In this document: one piece after another, positions 10,494-21,158 of the stretch
Layout of the letters: each line of letters opens with the position of its first letter
Position numbering within the stretch: position 1 is the stretch's first letter
Assembly: GCA_023091665.1 (NCBI GenBank)
Contig: JALJCQ010000012.1
Coordinates: forward strand, 1,426,001-1,490,000
DNA from: Pythium myriotylum
Taxonomy: Eukaryota > Oomycota > Peronosporomycetes > Pythiales > Pythiaceae
Length of the DNA stretch: 64,000 nucleotides
Direction of reading: 5' to 3'
Notes under the pieces: generated by a model
Database searches by the model: none
What the model was told of the DNA's origin: nothing
What the model saw: only the letters and a program-made list of their open reading frames with translations
Translations under genes and position numbers: made by a program

Positions 10494-13400
10494 CTAGCGA
10501 TCGTATCGCCCGCCATGGCCGTGACTTCGGTTGTTCTGTCCACTCGACGAGGACTGTCCAGGCGTTCCGCGCTGCTGATGCATGTTCCGAAGGCCGGCTT
10601 TCAACGCCTCTAGTCCTGGACGCGCAGGAGGCGCACCAGAGGTACTGAATGACTGAGACGGCTGGAGACTTCCACCGAAAGCCGACTGGATGGGAGTGCC
10701 GCGAGATCCGTAGCTGCTGTTGCCAGCACCACCACGGCTATTGTAGCCTGCTCCACCTCCGTAGGACTGGCTAGAATAACCACGGCTGCCACCTTGGTTG
10801 CCGTGGCCACCACCGTAGCTGTTGTTGTTGTAGCCACCGCCACTGCTGTGACCACCTCTGTCACTGGAGCGTCCTCCGTTGTAACCGCCGCCACCATAAC
10901 GATCACTGCCCGAGTTGTTCTGGTAGTTTTGATAGTTGCCGTAGCCAGCTCCACCTCGGTTGCCACTGCTACTGCCACCTTGGTCACCGTACTGGCCGCG
11001 CTTGTTGCGTGGCTCTTGGGAACCCCAATTACCATATCCGTTCGTGAGGTACTGGTTGTATTCACGCCCGCCATTGTTGTTTCCATATCGATCAACATTC
11101 AGGTTATTGTTGGCGTAGCCTTGGCGATTGCCGTTGTGGTTGTTGTGGTTTCGGTTACCGCCATTGTAGCCGCCGCCACCACCACCACCGCCGCGATGTC
11201 GCACGTTAGTGAGATTGGTTGCTCCACCTGCCAGATCGACAATGTTGATGTTGGCTTTACCAAAGAACGGGATGGTAATTTGTCGATCACTGTCCGTAAT
11301 CAGCACTGGATTGGGAACGATCGCCCCATCGAGCAAGCAGCACTTGTGTTCTCTTTTCGGCGGGTTTTTGTACTGAAAGCTGTAGCATTGATTGTTTGGG
11401 ATGTCCACGAGTCGACGCTGGCTCTTCTCTGGGCTTGGGACTACACAGCCAATGGGGAAGTAAACGGACTCGACGTAAAAAAGCGTTCCGCTAAAAGATT
11501 GCGAGATTGTCGGGTTGGCTTGCACCTCAACAAGCTCAGGTGACGGCAACGGATTCGCGACCGGGCACTTTGCGTGAAAGAAAACGAGCTCCTTGCCAAA
11601 TCTTTCGTTCCGCTTCTTCTCGGCTTCTGTCAGCTTGGTATTGCCATCAGCCATTGCATCCAGGAGTCGTTTTTCATCGATAAACGGTAGCAACACAACC
11701 CACAGCCATGGCATCGCTTTCCCGTTCGGATCAACTGGAATATCCTTCGGGTAGAAGTCGATGATTGGGGATTCGGGAGAGGACATTAGCCAGCGGTAAG
11801 GCTTGGGGATGGCGTGACTGCTTCCCTCAGGGAACACGCCCATCAGTTGCTCGAAGGGTCTGAAGGGCATTCCCTCAACAAACTTGATCTGGAAACGATC
11901 AATGTTTCGTAGATCTGAAGCAAACGGGGCATAGTGGAACGGGTAGAACCACTGCCACGACGCACATCCGTCGTAGTAGTATTTCATGACCCAGCACAGA
12001 CCTTCAATATATGTCTGGAACACTTTTTCACGACCACCACCGTGCTCAATATCCTCGGCCTTGAGCTTGTCTGAGTAATAACGAGTCTTCCACCCTGGTT
12101 CACCTAACCGAACGACATCCTGCACTTCCTCACGATACTTCTCAAGCTGCTTCTCCACGGATTCCTTTATTCTTGCTTTCACAGCTTCTTCTGCCGACAT
12201 ACCACCGTACTTCTTGTCGTGATCGATAGTCTCTTTGTCAATCTTGCGCTTCTTGATGATCTCAACGGCACTGTCTTTCGCAGCAGCAGCCGCAAGTTGG
12301 TCCTTCTTTTCGTTCGTCATCCGTTGCTTCCTTCTCCGCTCGTTTTCTTCCTGCTTCAAAGCACGGCGCTGGAAAATGACGTCCTCAACAGCGCCAACCT
12401 CTGCAAGGATAACGTCAACTCGAGAAAGGTTCACCTCTCCACGGTCCGTCAGATAACCCCCAAGAGCTGGTAGGAGTTTCGCGTACACCAAGAGTAAGAA
12501 ATCGAGCGCACCGTCCCGGATATCAAGCGACGGTAAGTGAGGCAGAAAATCGTTTCCAACGAAGAAACAGAGGAACACAAAGTCATCCACGAGGCGCTCG
12601 AAGTCGTACTCGAAAGGCAAAACGCGTGAGAGAGGCTGCAGCATGGAAAAATGTTAGTATGTTTCGACGTCAACCTAAGGGAAAATAACGAACCTCAAAC
12701 TCGATTTGAAGATACTCTCGCAGCGTTGCAATGTGAAGGAACTGGTGAGGTTTCTCTTCGCTGACGACAGCGTCAGCGTCGTGTTCGCCAAACTCGCCAC
12801 GCTTGCGCTTGGAGGTGGGTACACCATTCGCGTCAAGCTTCATATTGTTTTGTTGCTGGCGTTCCTTCTCGAACTTGGCCTTCCCAAAGAGCACTTCCTC
12901 ACGCAGGATCGAGAATTTGGCTTCGTGGGTGGCTAGCCCAAGCATGATCAAATCAGCATCCAGCCCATGGAGTACATGATGTTGATTCGGGTCATACCCT
13001 GGCTGCGCGCGCTGCGTGCGGATGTAGGACATGAGCTTGTGCTCGCCCTCACCAGGACAACCCGCGTCAGAAAACACCACCTACAAGCACCCATATAGCG
13101 TGAGCGCCATTGCATCAACCAAGACAATTCGCAGGCTGCCGTGAAAAGCGTACCTTGATGGATTTCCACGCCGGATTGTTGTTGATACGGTCACGGATGT
13201 AGAAGCGCATGTACTTGGCAAGTTTGGACATGAACTTGGTCCCGGGCGTGATGACGTTCGAGTCCCAGCCTTCCGCCTGCTTTTCCGGGACCTTGTGGCC
13301 CATGGCCCTCATGTACTCGAGCGCCTCCTTCTCGACCTCGACTCGCTGCTCGGCCTCCTGCGCCGAGCGAAAGCGACGCGATCGCTGTTGGTTCATCTTG

Positions 13401-13732
13401 GCGCGCGGTGCGACGCCATCGATTGCGAGATAGAGCACGCGGCGTGGACGCACGGCCGCGAAGAGCCGGTCGACATACGCCATGATGCGGCAGTACATTT
13501 CCTCTTCCGTTCGTGGGGCCTCGCCGTGCTCCGGGTGGCAGCACGGGTGGATGAGACCGTTCATATCGATGTAGAGGTTGTCGATCTCGAAGCCATTCGG
13601 GTTCGGCCCCGTGAGGTCCAGGAGCTCGTAATGGTTTTCGCCCTCGACGACGACGGGGCGCTGCTCGACGCAGTCGACGACGCACTTGGGGTACTTCTCC
13701 TGCACCCAGCGGTAGAACGCGGGGACGCCCAT
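10494..13732 (-). CDS. XRN2: 5'-3' exoribonuclease 2
   Basis: Three exons: 13732-13154, 13080-12694, 12635-10494, giving 1,035 aa. XRN2/Rat1 degrades uncapped nuclear RNA, trims rRNA and promotes transcription termination. Seen: the family N-terminus MGVPAFYRWVQEKYPK; DNLYIDMNGLIHPC; LYLAIDGVAPRAKMNQQRSR; the GWDSNVITPGTKFM block; SDAGCPGEGEHKLMSYIR with catalytic acidic residues; GLDADLIMLGLATHE; and FFVGNDFLPHLPSL. The second half matches XRN2 (EQLMGVFPEGSSHAIP, SPIIDFYPKDIPVD) and the C-terminal 250 residues are a Gly/Asn/Tyr/Arg-rich low-complexity tail with RGG-like repeats. The animal-type CCHC knuckle is not visible. All introns are 58-73 bp. Confidence 0.93.
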
Positions 13733-14114
13733 GGCGGCTGAAGATCGCGCGCGCTCTCTCCGAGGGGGGCTTCCTTCGCGCCGTGTCCGTCCGGCCTTGG
13801 CGGTGGTGTGACCCTGTCGCCCTCTCTTCCAACAAAACGCGACCGTGGTATACGGCGTATACCTGTATACAAAACTGCAACACCGTGACACAACACTTGG
13901 AACAGGCACCCTCCACACTGTGTTGTGTGGTAGTCAGATGCTGTAATGAAGGTATTTATTTTGACCAATCCGGCAGGAGAAGGGCACTCTCTTGAGGGCG
14001 TCTGCGTGGACGGCACCATCGACGCGAGCGGCGGGAGAAGTCGTCGCCGGGTCTCTCGACGGTGCGTCCTGTGGTGTCGCTAGTGGGCGAGTCTCGCGTG
14101 GGAGCGAGTCGGCG
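13733..14114. promoter_or_regulatory. Divergent promoter of XRN2 and the PDZ-UBA gene
   Basis: A 382-bp divergent intergenic region. It carries a 17-bp inverted repeat at 13847-13863 (GGTATACG, one G, CGTATACC), about 115 bp upstream of the XRN2 ATG, with another GTATAC just downstream. A CCAAT box lies near 13968. An open frame upstream of the PDZ-UBA ATG has no ATG of its own. Confidence 0.45.
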
Positions 14115-16148
14115 ATGAGTCAGCTGCACACTCCCGCGTCGCTGTCGCCGTCTCCGGCCGTTGAAAGCGCGAGCGGCGCATCACAAACGCCGGCACTCGC
14201 CAGCCAAACGACGAGTTCGCGCACCGACGGAGCTTCAACGCGGAGACAGGTGGTGATGGCCAAATCGGCGGGAGAGCGGTCGTTCGGCATGACGCTGGAG
14301 CCAGGGCGCGACATGGCCGAGTTTCCGCAGGTGTCCTACGTCTTCCCAAACTCCATCGCGAATCGCTCCGGGTTGCGATCGGGATGGGCGATCGAGCGAA
14401 TCAACGGGATCAGTTTACGAGGCTACTCGATCACAGATGCGGCTAACCTTTTCCGCACTTTGCAGCAGGTATGATTGAGGGCACAGACAGTTTCACGGGC
14501 GTTGATGTCTTACAGTCATTGTCTCTCGTGTCCGCTGACAGGTGGTTCTTGACTTGGATACTCGGACCGAGCGCACGGCCCCAGCAATGCCGACTCAAGT
14601 AAATGGACCAGCTACTGCAGCTCCTCCCCAACGACCTAGAGCTACATTGCCGATGGACCCGGCTGCAACTAGTCTTCTGTCGTCAGCTCCAAGTCTCTCG
14701 TCTCTAGAACCCACTGCGGCGTCGACAACGTCTCCGCCCTCGATAAACACGAATGCTGGCAGCTCTACCACCGAGAGCTCGACCAGAGCGACTGATGCCC
14801 TTGCTCCTTCCAAAATAAGCGCTATACAGAGACTTGAAGTCCCAACCGCAGTTGATACCAACTCGATTGCAAGTCTAACTCAGGCTGCAGCGATTATTGT
14901 TCCTACCTCAGACCCACAACCTTCACATACAACTACGCCTTTGCCGGTCGCATCACATGACAAAGATGCTGCTCAAATTGTACACCAAGCTAACGCGACT
15001 ACAGCAAACCCTCCTCCAGCAGCTGCCGACGGCCAAAATCGGAGCGAACGAAAGCGTGACCGTCCAGACGAAGCCCAAGCGGACACTCACGCTCCTGCAA
15101 CTTCGGCCCCGACTGGTAGAGACTCTCAGCCTCACGTAGGCAGGCGACGTGGGCGTCAGGTCAGACGACGGAGCAATACTCCTCCAGTCGACATGTGGAA
15201 CCCGGAAGACACTCTCGTTTATTATGGTGCGTACAACTCGACGCATCAACTTTTAACACACTGACGGGTATCACTGCTTGGCAGATTCGACTGGGGAAAT
15301 TGAAGTTGTGTCGCCGCAAGCTAGCAGTGGAAGTCGTCGGTCGTCTCGTCAAGCAGAATCCGGAGGCCGTGCGCGACGAAGTCTTACAGTCTCGCGTCTG
15401 ATGACGATGGGATTTACTCAGGAGGATGCCGAGTTGAGTGTTGAGGCGTGTGGGCAAGATCCAGAGAAGTGCATGGTGTGGATTGTGTCTCACTTGGAAG
15501 AGAAGCAGTTCATGAATGATCTGAACAGAGCTTCGATCGAGTCCGAAAACCAGAAGCGAATCGAAGCACAAGAGCAAAAGAAACAGGAGTCTGAAACGCT
15601 TCGCCAGGCGACAGCTTTCACGTCACTGTTCCAAACGGTATGATGTCCCATGTGATTCTCCCGTTTGGCCATACTAACCGGTGAAAATTCAGTCGTACAT
15701 TCTCAGCAGCCACGCCGAGGCTCCACGTTTGAAGGCAATGCTGTCGTCTACAATCGGAGAGGTCGCTGCTGACACGCTCATGAGAACCCTTATGACGAAG
15801 CTCCTGACTGTTGAAAGGAAGGCGATCAGATGGTACAAGGAAGCCTCGCGATGTTACATGCTCGAGCTTGCAGCCCGACTCGAGGCAGGGTATCAGTCTC
15901 ACGATGTCATTACTTGCTGCTCGCGAGTGATGGCGATCGAGCCAGCGGCAGACGCGTGCTCCTTCGTGCGCCTCCTGCAAGAAGAGGAGAAAGAACTGAC
16001 GAAGGCGTTATTCTTCTTACCTGAGAACCACGGTGGTGTGCCTCTTGCCTTCCTTCGAGCCGACGAGTCGATGCATTTCAGCCTCGACGACGACGGTTTC
16101 GAAGTAATTGATCCTGTTCTGCCACCAGCATCGCCTGGGCATGAGTAA
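14115..16148 (+). CDS. PDZ and UBA domain protein
   Basis: Four exons: 14115-14468, 14542-15226, 15285-15637, 15693-16148, giving 615 aa. A PDZ-like domain at about residues 50-118 shows GMTLEPG, VSYVFPNSIANRSGLRSGW and IERINGISLRGYS. A UBA-like domain follows at about 370-405 with LMTMGFTQEDAELSVEACG. A basic/Glu-rich coiled coil (NQKRIEAQEQKKQESE) and a helical C-terminal domain of about 150 residues complete it. The linker between PDZ and UBA is disordered and Thr/Pro/Ala-rich. PDZ domains bind C-terminal peptides and UBA domains bind ubiquitin, so a ubiquitin-linked adaptor role is inferred. No enzyme signature was seen. I do not know a named family with this arrangement. Confidence 0.75.
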
Positions 16149-16255
16149 ATGACTTGATGATGACCAAGGATACGTTTGTAGTGCCTCATATTTATGAGTA
16201 GTTCGGAAGTCTGTGATCTATCCCTTTCGATCTCTGATACTGTGGCCCCACCCAT

Positions 16256-17243
16256 TTAGTTTGGCGTTACGTAAATGCCTTCACCCGCAAACCACATGGC
16301 ATACTCATTGTTCTCTGTCGTAGCACTCACTTGCTGCTGGCCGTTGATAGGGCAGCGTGGACAGTTGGAGTCGTCAAACCGCACACGCCAGTTCGTCGTC
16401 AGCAGTCGTCCTGTGACTGCACTGCGCAGTCGGACGAGAGCGTCGCGCTTCCACAGCCCCTCTCCGTCGCATTTGCCGTCCGCACTACACTGCTGGGACT
16501 CAACGCAGTCCACTACCCAGTTGTCCCCCGCGTCACCTTCTCCAGCGACGCCGAAACCGCTCACCTCGTGGTGCTGCTGAGTAAGTGGTGCACGGAACTC
16601 GTGCGTGTGCAAATTACGACGCGTGGCGACGTGCTCCAATCGAATGGTCGAGCCGCACTGGATTTTGGCACCAAGCGAGCAAGCATTTTCTCCATCCCCT
16701 TCTTTGACAAGCCAGTAGCTATTCGGGTCGTTTCGAGCTCCATGAGCGGTGACCGACTGCTGCCCACTACCGCTTCCGTAGGCGATTTCATGCGAGTGCA
16801 GGCGGAAACGTGTCGGCCCATGAACAAGCTTGATCGTGGAGCCGCATGTGACGAACTCGAACCCAGGCGAATCTGCCGACACAACCCCTCGAATATCAGC
16901 TACTCACTTCGAAATCGAAGCCTGTCTGGCCTTTAAACTCACAAGAAAGCTCCGCAGACGCGTCTTCGCGACACGCCTCCTCGCACGTGAACTCGTGGTG
17001 GTCGCAGTCAACCTCACGCACACGCCTGCGGTCCTCGCACTCGCAGTAGCCTGACAGACCCGACGAGATCTTGGCCGAGCACGACGCGTCGTTGTGCGGC
17101 TCGCGCTCGCCGTGCGGATCGCAGCGAGAGGTCGCGCGCCAGTGGACGCAGTGCGTGGAAGGCGCAGCGCCGACTTCGTACAAGCCGTTGGTGGCCACGG
17201 CGACCAGCGCCGCCGCCGCGAGCGTCGAGAGGATACGTGGCAT
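16256..17243 (-). CDS. SDF2: SDF2-like secreted/ER MIR-domain protein with Cys-rich N-module
   Basis: Two exons, 17243-16943 and 16872-16256, giving 305 aa. SDF2 proteins are ER-luminal factors that work with chaperones and protein O-mannosylation machinery. Seen: an Ala/Val-rich signal peptide (residues 1-27), a Cys-rich module of about 75 residues (CDPHGEREPHNDASC, GYCECEDRRRVREVDC), then three MIR repeats with GFEFVTCGSTIKLVH, RLHSHEIAYGSGSGQQSVT, LEHVATRRNLHTHEF and LRSAVTGRLLTTNW. The splice donor GTGAGTTTA at 16942 restores a perfect frame into the MIR region; the nearer alternative donor does not. No KDEL-type tail is present. The Cys-rich module preceding the MIR domain is not part of animal or plant SDF2 as I know them. 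Confidence 0.85.
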
Positions 17244-17324
17244 CTTCGACCGGAGAGTGCAGCTTTTGCGGAATTATCGAGATCGTCGTTATCAGTAAAC
17301 CGATTCGCAACCGATTGATCATCG

Positions 17325-17345
17325 ATACCGTATGTGCACCGGTAT
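17325..17345. promoter_or_regulatory. Palindromic ATACCG...CGGTAT promoter element
   Basis: Inverted repeat ATACCG (17325-17330) and CGGTAT (17340-17345) lies in the 185-bp divergent gap between the SDF2-like gene and the SDR gene. The same core recurs in other promoters of the window. Function is inferred. Confidence 0.4.
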
Positions 17346-17428
17346 TTTGAGCCAGAGCGCATTGTTCACTGGTCGTAAATGGCTCCACTGGCTGTACGAA
17401 ACACGTCGAGTCCAGTTCCAGAATATCC

Positions 17429-18221
17429 ATGGAAAGCGAGCCGAAGAAACTGAAGACCGACGCCATGGCAGCCAAGACCGTGCTCATCACAGGCGCGAAC
17501 GCGAGGCATCGGCCTCGCGTTCGCGACCCACTACATTAAGAACGGCTGGAAGGTCATCGCGACGGCCCGCAACGTCGAGGCGGCTCACGAGGTGCGATCG
17601 ACTGCTCATCGGATCTGAGTGAACGAATCCTGAATCTCTGGTTACATTGAGCAGCTCAAGGCGCTGGCGCCGTGGAAGTTGCTGTCGCTGGACACGTCGA
17701 ATGAGCAGTCGATTCTCGACGCGGCCAAGGCTCTCGACAACGTTCCGGTGGATCTGCTGCTCAACAACGCGGGCGTGCTCACCTCGAACGGCATCAAGAG
17801 CACCGACAAAGCCGATCTCATGCGCCAGTTCGAGGTCAACGCTGTTGGTCCGTTCCTCATGACGCGAGCGATGCTTCCCAACCTGAAGCTCGCAGTGGCT
17901 GACAAGGGCGAAGCGTTCGTTGTGCAGCTGACGTCGCGCATGGGAAGCATCACCGACAACTCGTCCGGTGGATACTACGGCTATCGGGCGTCAAAGACTG
18001 CTCTCAACATGATTAGCACGAGTCTGGCGATCGACCTGAAGGCCGAAAAGATCGGCGTGCTGCTTCTTCACCCTGGATACGTCGCAACTGAGATGACGGG
18101 CAACCACGGTAACGTCACGCCGACCGACAGCGTTGCGGGACTCACCAAGATCATCGCCAATGCCAAGCTCGAAGATTCGGGTAAATTCACACACTTTCAA
18201 GGAGAAGAGCTCCCCTGGTAG
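17429..18221 (+). CDS. Short-chain dehydrogenase/reductase with one-base frameshift
   Basis: NAD(P)-dependent oxidoreductase of the classical SDR family. Exon 1 (17429-17591) and exon 2 (17655-18221) are joined by a 63-bp intron. The Rossmann N-terminus begins TVLITGAN, but one extra base near 17501 throws the frame. Dropping one base would give the expected GIG motif, followed by LAFATHYIKNGWKVIATARN in the next frame. All later motifs are intact: LLLNNAGVL, a catalytic Ser region (QLTSRMGSI), YxxxK as YGYRASK, and HPGYVATEM. With one base removed, the length is about 240 aa, normal for the family. Because only one base is wrong and nothing else has decayed, a sequencing/assembly error or a very recent mutation is most likely. 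The start could be 17429 or the second ATG at 17465. Confidence 0.75.
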
Positions 18222-18318
18222 ACTGTTAGCATCTCAGGATACGAGACTTGAGCACAGTGAATCTGTTGGGCGCGTTCCTCTTTAAAATCTACGTAACTGG
18301 CTTTTGTCTAGTCGTCGT

Positions 18319-18633
18319 CTACCCTCGCCCAGCAGCGCTCTCGTTCGTGAGGTTTGTCGGTGCACGTGCGAGTGCCTGGAAGCGCTCCATCCGCTCCCTG
18401 AAGAACGGGCTCCTCAGCCGCTGGAGTCGCATCCGCATGCTCGTCACCTCGCCTGCCGAAACCCGAAACGACTTTAGTTCGGAATCAGACGGCGCCAGGT
18501 TCCGTTCTCACGCACCTATCGCGCGCAGCAGCTCGGCCAGCACGCCGTCGACCTCGATGCCGAGCACGCGTAGCTCCTCGTGCGCGTCGCCGAGCGCGTG
18601 CAGCGCCTCGTAGAGAGGCAGAATGGGCACCAT
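18319..18633 (-). CDS. Small two-exon protein, 83 aa
   Basis: Exon 1 18633-18516, exon 2 18452-18319, joined across a 63-bp GTGCGT...CAG intron, giving 83 aa. Neither exon is long enough to stand out alone. The product is a predicted amphipathic helix protein: LYEALHALGDAHEELRVLGI then VDGVLAELLRAI, continuing after the splice as GEVTSMRMRLQRLRSPFF. The heptad-like Leu spacing is reminiscent of small coiled-coil subunits of complexes such as BLOC-1/BORC, but I cannot name a family. It is divergent from the LEKR1-like gene and convergent with the SDR. The model rests on frame conservation and canonical splice signals. Confidence 0.55.
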
Positions 18634-18697
18634 CTCGTCCGCCCTCCTGTTGCCTGGTTTCCCTTTCGTGGCAACGGCAACTTCAACACAGTAGTAA

Positions 18698-18716
18698 ACC
18701 GGTATTTTACCGGTAT
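18698..18716. promoter_or_regulatory. Tandem ACCGGTAT element in divergent promoter
   Basis: Two copies of ACCGGTAT (18698-18705 and 18709-18716) separated by 3 nt. They sit almost midway between the ATGs of the 83-aa gene (18633, -) and the LEKR1-like gene (18787, +). Each copy contains the self-complementary core ACCGGT. Confidence 0.45.
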
Positions 18717-18786
18717 CAAGAATGTTGAAGCTGGCTAAAAATGGCGGTTGCGAGCAGATTAATCCGACGGCCTCAAGCGAGCAACG

Positions 18787-21135
18787 ATGTCCCGGGCGTC
18801 GTGGTCGACGGCGGCGCACGACGACGAGGAGCTACGCGACCCGACCCGCGAAGAGCTCTTCAATGGCCCGACGCGCGAGAAGCTCCCCGTGGAGATCCAG
18901 CAGATGCCCCAGGACGAGACGGCCTGCACGTTCTGCGGTGTGAGCTATTTTGTGTTCTCTGAGGTGCAGGAGCTGCAGACGACGGTCAAGAAGTACAAGC
19001 GGACGTTCCATGTGCGCATTGGGCAGTGTTGCTGTTGCATCTTCCAGTTGAGGCTCACGCTCGTTCACTGGATAGGAGTTCGTGAGGTTCATGGAGCGCG
19101 AGCGCAGGGTCTCGCAGGAGATACGTGCGCAGGTGCAGACGCTTAAGAAGAGCTTCGATGACGAGGCCGCGGCGTTCGCAGCCACAGTGCAACGACTCTC
19201 GGTGGAGAACCAGCAGCTTCGCCGGAACGACGAGCAGCTCACGTCGGAGCTTCAGCTTGCGCGACGTGACATCAGCAGCAAGCAGATGGAACTAATCCAA
19301 TCACAGTCGCAGTTCAGGCTCGCCGAAGAGGAGTGGCGACTGGCAAGTGCACTGACCGACCAGAAGCTTCGTAATGAGATACTTCACTTGTCAAGCGAGC
19401 TCGAGAAGTGCCGACTTCTCACTTCATCACAAGAGACTGCGTTTGCGGCCGACATGGAACGCGAACGAGGCAAAATCCGTCAACTGGAACTTCTCGTGGA
19501 AGTAACACGTGAATCGATGACCTCCGCAGAGAGACAACTACTGACAGAGCGTGACGTGCTCAAACAGCAACTACTGGCAGCAAACGAACTCGTGGAAGCG
19601 AAGAGAGATGTCGCTAAACAACTCGAGAATCAGCTCCGTGCTGTCCAGCAAGAGCTTCAGCGAGTTCTGGCATCCTATGAGAGTGAGCGCACTGAGATCG
19701 CTCGGCTAAACTCAGACATTGCCGCACTTAAACTCCAATTACAGCAAATGGAGAAGACCAAGGCGACTTTAGCCAGTGAATGCGCTGATTTGAAGGACGA
19801 ACTAGATAAGTCGAACGAAATCTCCCGCTCGCTCCGTGCCGACATTGCTACTCTTGAGAAAAGAATCGATGTTAATGTCCGCGACACAGAGAAGTGCAAG
19901 CTAGAGTTTGCACGAGAACTAGAGAAGATTCGAGCTGAGCATGGCCATGCGATTAACCGTATGCAGCGCGAACATCAAAAAAATGTGGAGGAACTTGAAC
20001 GACAGCAGCAGTCCTACATCGAATACTTGCAGAAACAGACGAACGAGGCAGCTGCCTTGAGTACAAGCACTCTCCAACAAGCATTAATAGATACCGAGAG
20101 CAAGCTCCACGATGCTGAGAAACTGGTTTCAAACTTGAAGAGGCAGGCTTTGGAGACTACAGATGAGGTGCAGGTACGGAGGCCGGAGGAAATCAAGAAG
20201 TGAGCATTGTTAAACCTCGAGTTGTCACTGTAGCAACTCCGTCGAAGCCAACAAGACGCGAAGGCTCAACAGCAAACTCTTAAGCGACAGCTGGACGAGA
20301 CAGAGAGTGAAAGGTTGGAGTTAACCGAGGAAGTTGAGCACTTGCAACGTCAGTGCGACGAGCTCAAGGCAAGCATAGCAAATCAGGTTGGTAGAGCTGA
20401 GGCCGACACAAAAGCACGCCTTCAACAAGAATTTGAGGATCAGCGAGTGGTGATGCAAAGAAGACTAGATGGTCTTCAGTCGAAGTATGACCAGCTAAGA
20501 CGTGAGAAAGAGCAGTTCGCGAAACATCATGCCCAGGCTGGCCGAATAAAGTGTCACCCCGAAGACGACTCTGACGAAGATTCGAGGCCACTTTCGCAGC
20601 AGGCATGGGGTGTTGGAGACGGTATACCCCGCACTACCAAAGAGCTGAAGCGCGAGAGATCTCCTCATCTTGGTGGCAATCAAGACCAGCACGATCTCGA
20701 GAAGGTCGTCGAGTCGCTTCGCCGCACGATCGAACACAAAGATAAGGTGGGGTTTGGTTTATTTGTCTATCAGGATTGTTGCTCGTGGCCCGGATTTCAT
20801 CAGCTAGTCGTTATTGGCTGTAGGAAATTGCTCTTCTTCAACAGACTGTTCACAGAGAGTGTTTGGAGCGCACTTCACTGTTGGAGAAAATGCGAAGTGG
20901 GAAGGTTTTACCAGATCTTGTTCCGTCCGTTAGTTCGAGGTGTTCAGGGACAATCGATGCGTCGTTTTCGGGGTCAGTATCGACAACTCGGCCGGAGTCA
21001 ATGGGGACGAACGTGACAGATGCACAAGACAGAGAGGATAGAGATATCCCTGAAGTAGATCCAAACCAGCCCAAGGCATCTCTTTACGAGCGATTACGAC
21101 GAGCTGGGCAGCGCAAGAGTAAGGCTCGAAAGTGA
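18787..21135 (+). CDS. LEKR1-like coiled-coil protein
   Basis: Four exons: 18787-19011, 19076-20173, 20234-20746, 20845-21135, giving 708 aa. The N-terminus has a short conserved segment, LPVEIQQMPQDETACTFCGV, then SYFVFSEVQEL. This closely resembles, from memory, the start of animal LEKR1 (PKEIQ..DETVCKYCGVSYLILHEF) and includes a C-x2-C pair. Most of the rest (about residues 80-570) is one long Leu/Glu/Gln/Lys-rich coiled coil. The C-terminal part is polar and ends SLYERLRRAGQRKSKARK, a basic tail. LEKR1 function is poorly known, so none is assigned. The neighbouring C2CD3/DZIP1 pair and the coiled-coil build would suit a centrosomal or basal-body protein, but that is inference. Confidence 0.7.
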
Positions 21136-21158
21136 TAGCACCATCACCAGAACTTGAT

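Noticed and set aside
10794..11543. Val/Ala/Thr-rich + strand frame within XRN2
   Set aside because: It is the complement of the Gly/Asn-rich XRN2 tail, not an independent membrane protein.
16873..16910. Short alternative intron for the SDF2-like gene using the donor at 16907
   Set aside because: It would be only about 35 bp and puts the MIR repeats out of frame; the donor at 16942 restores the frame.
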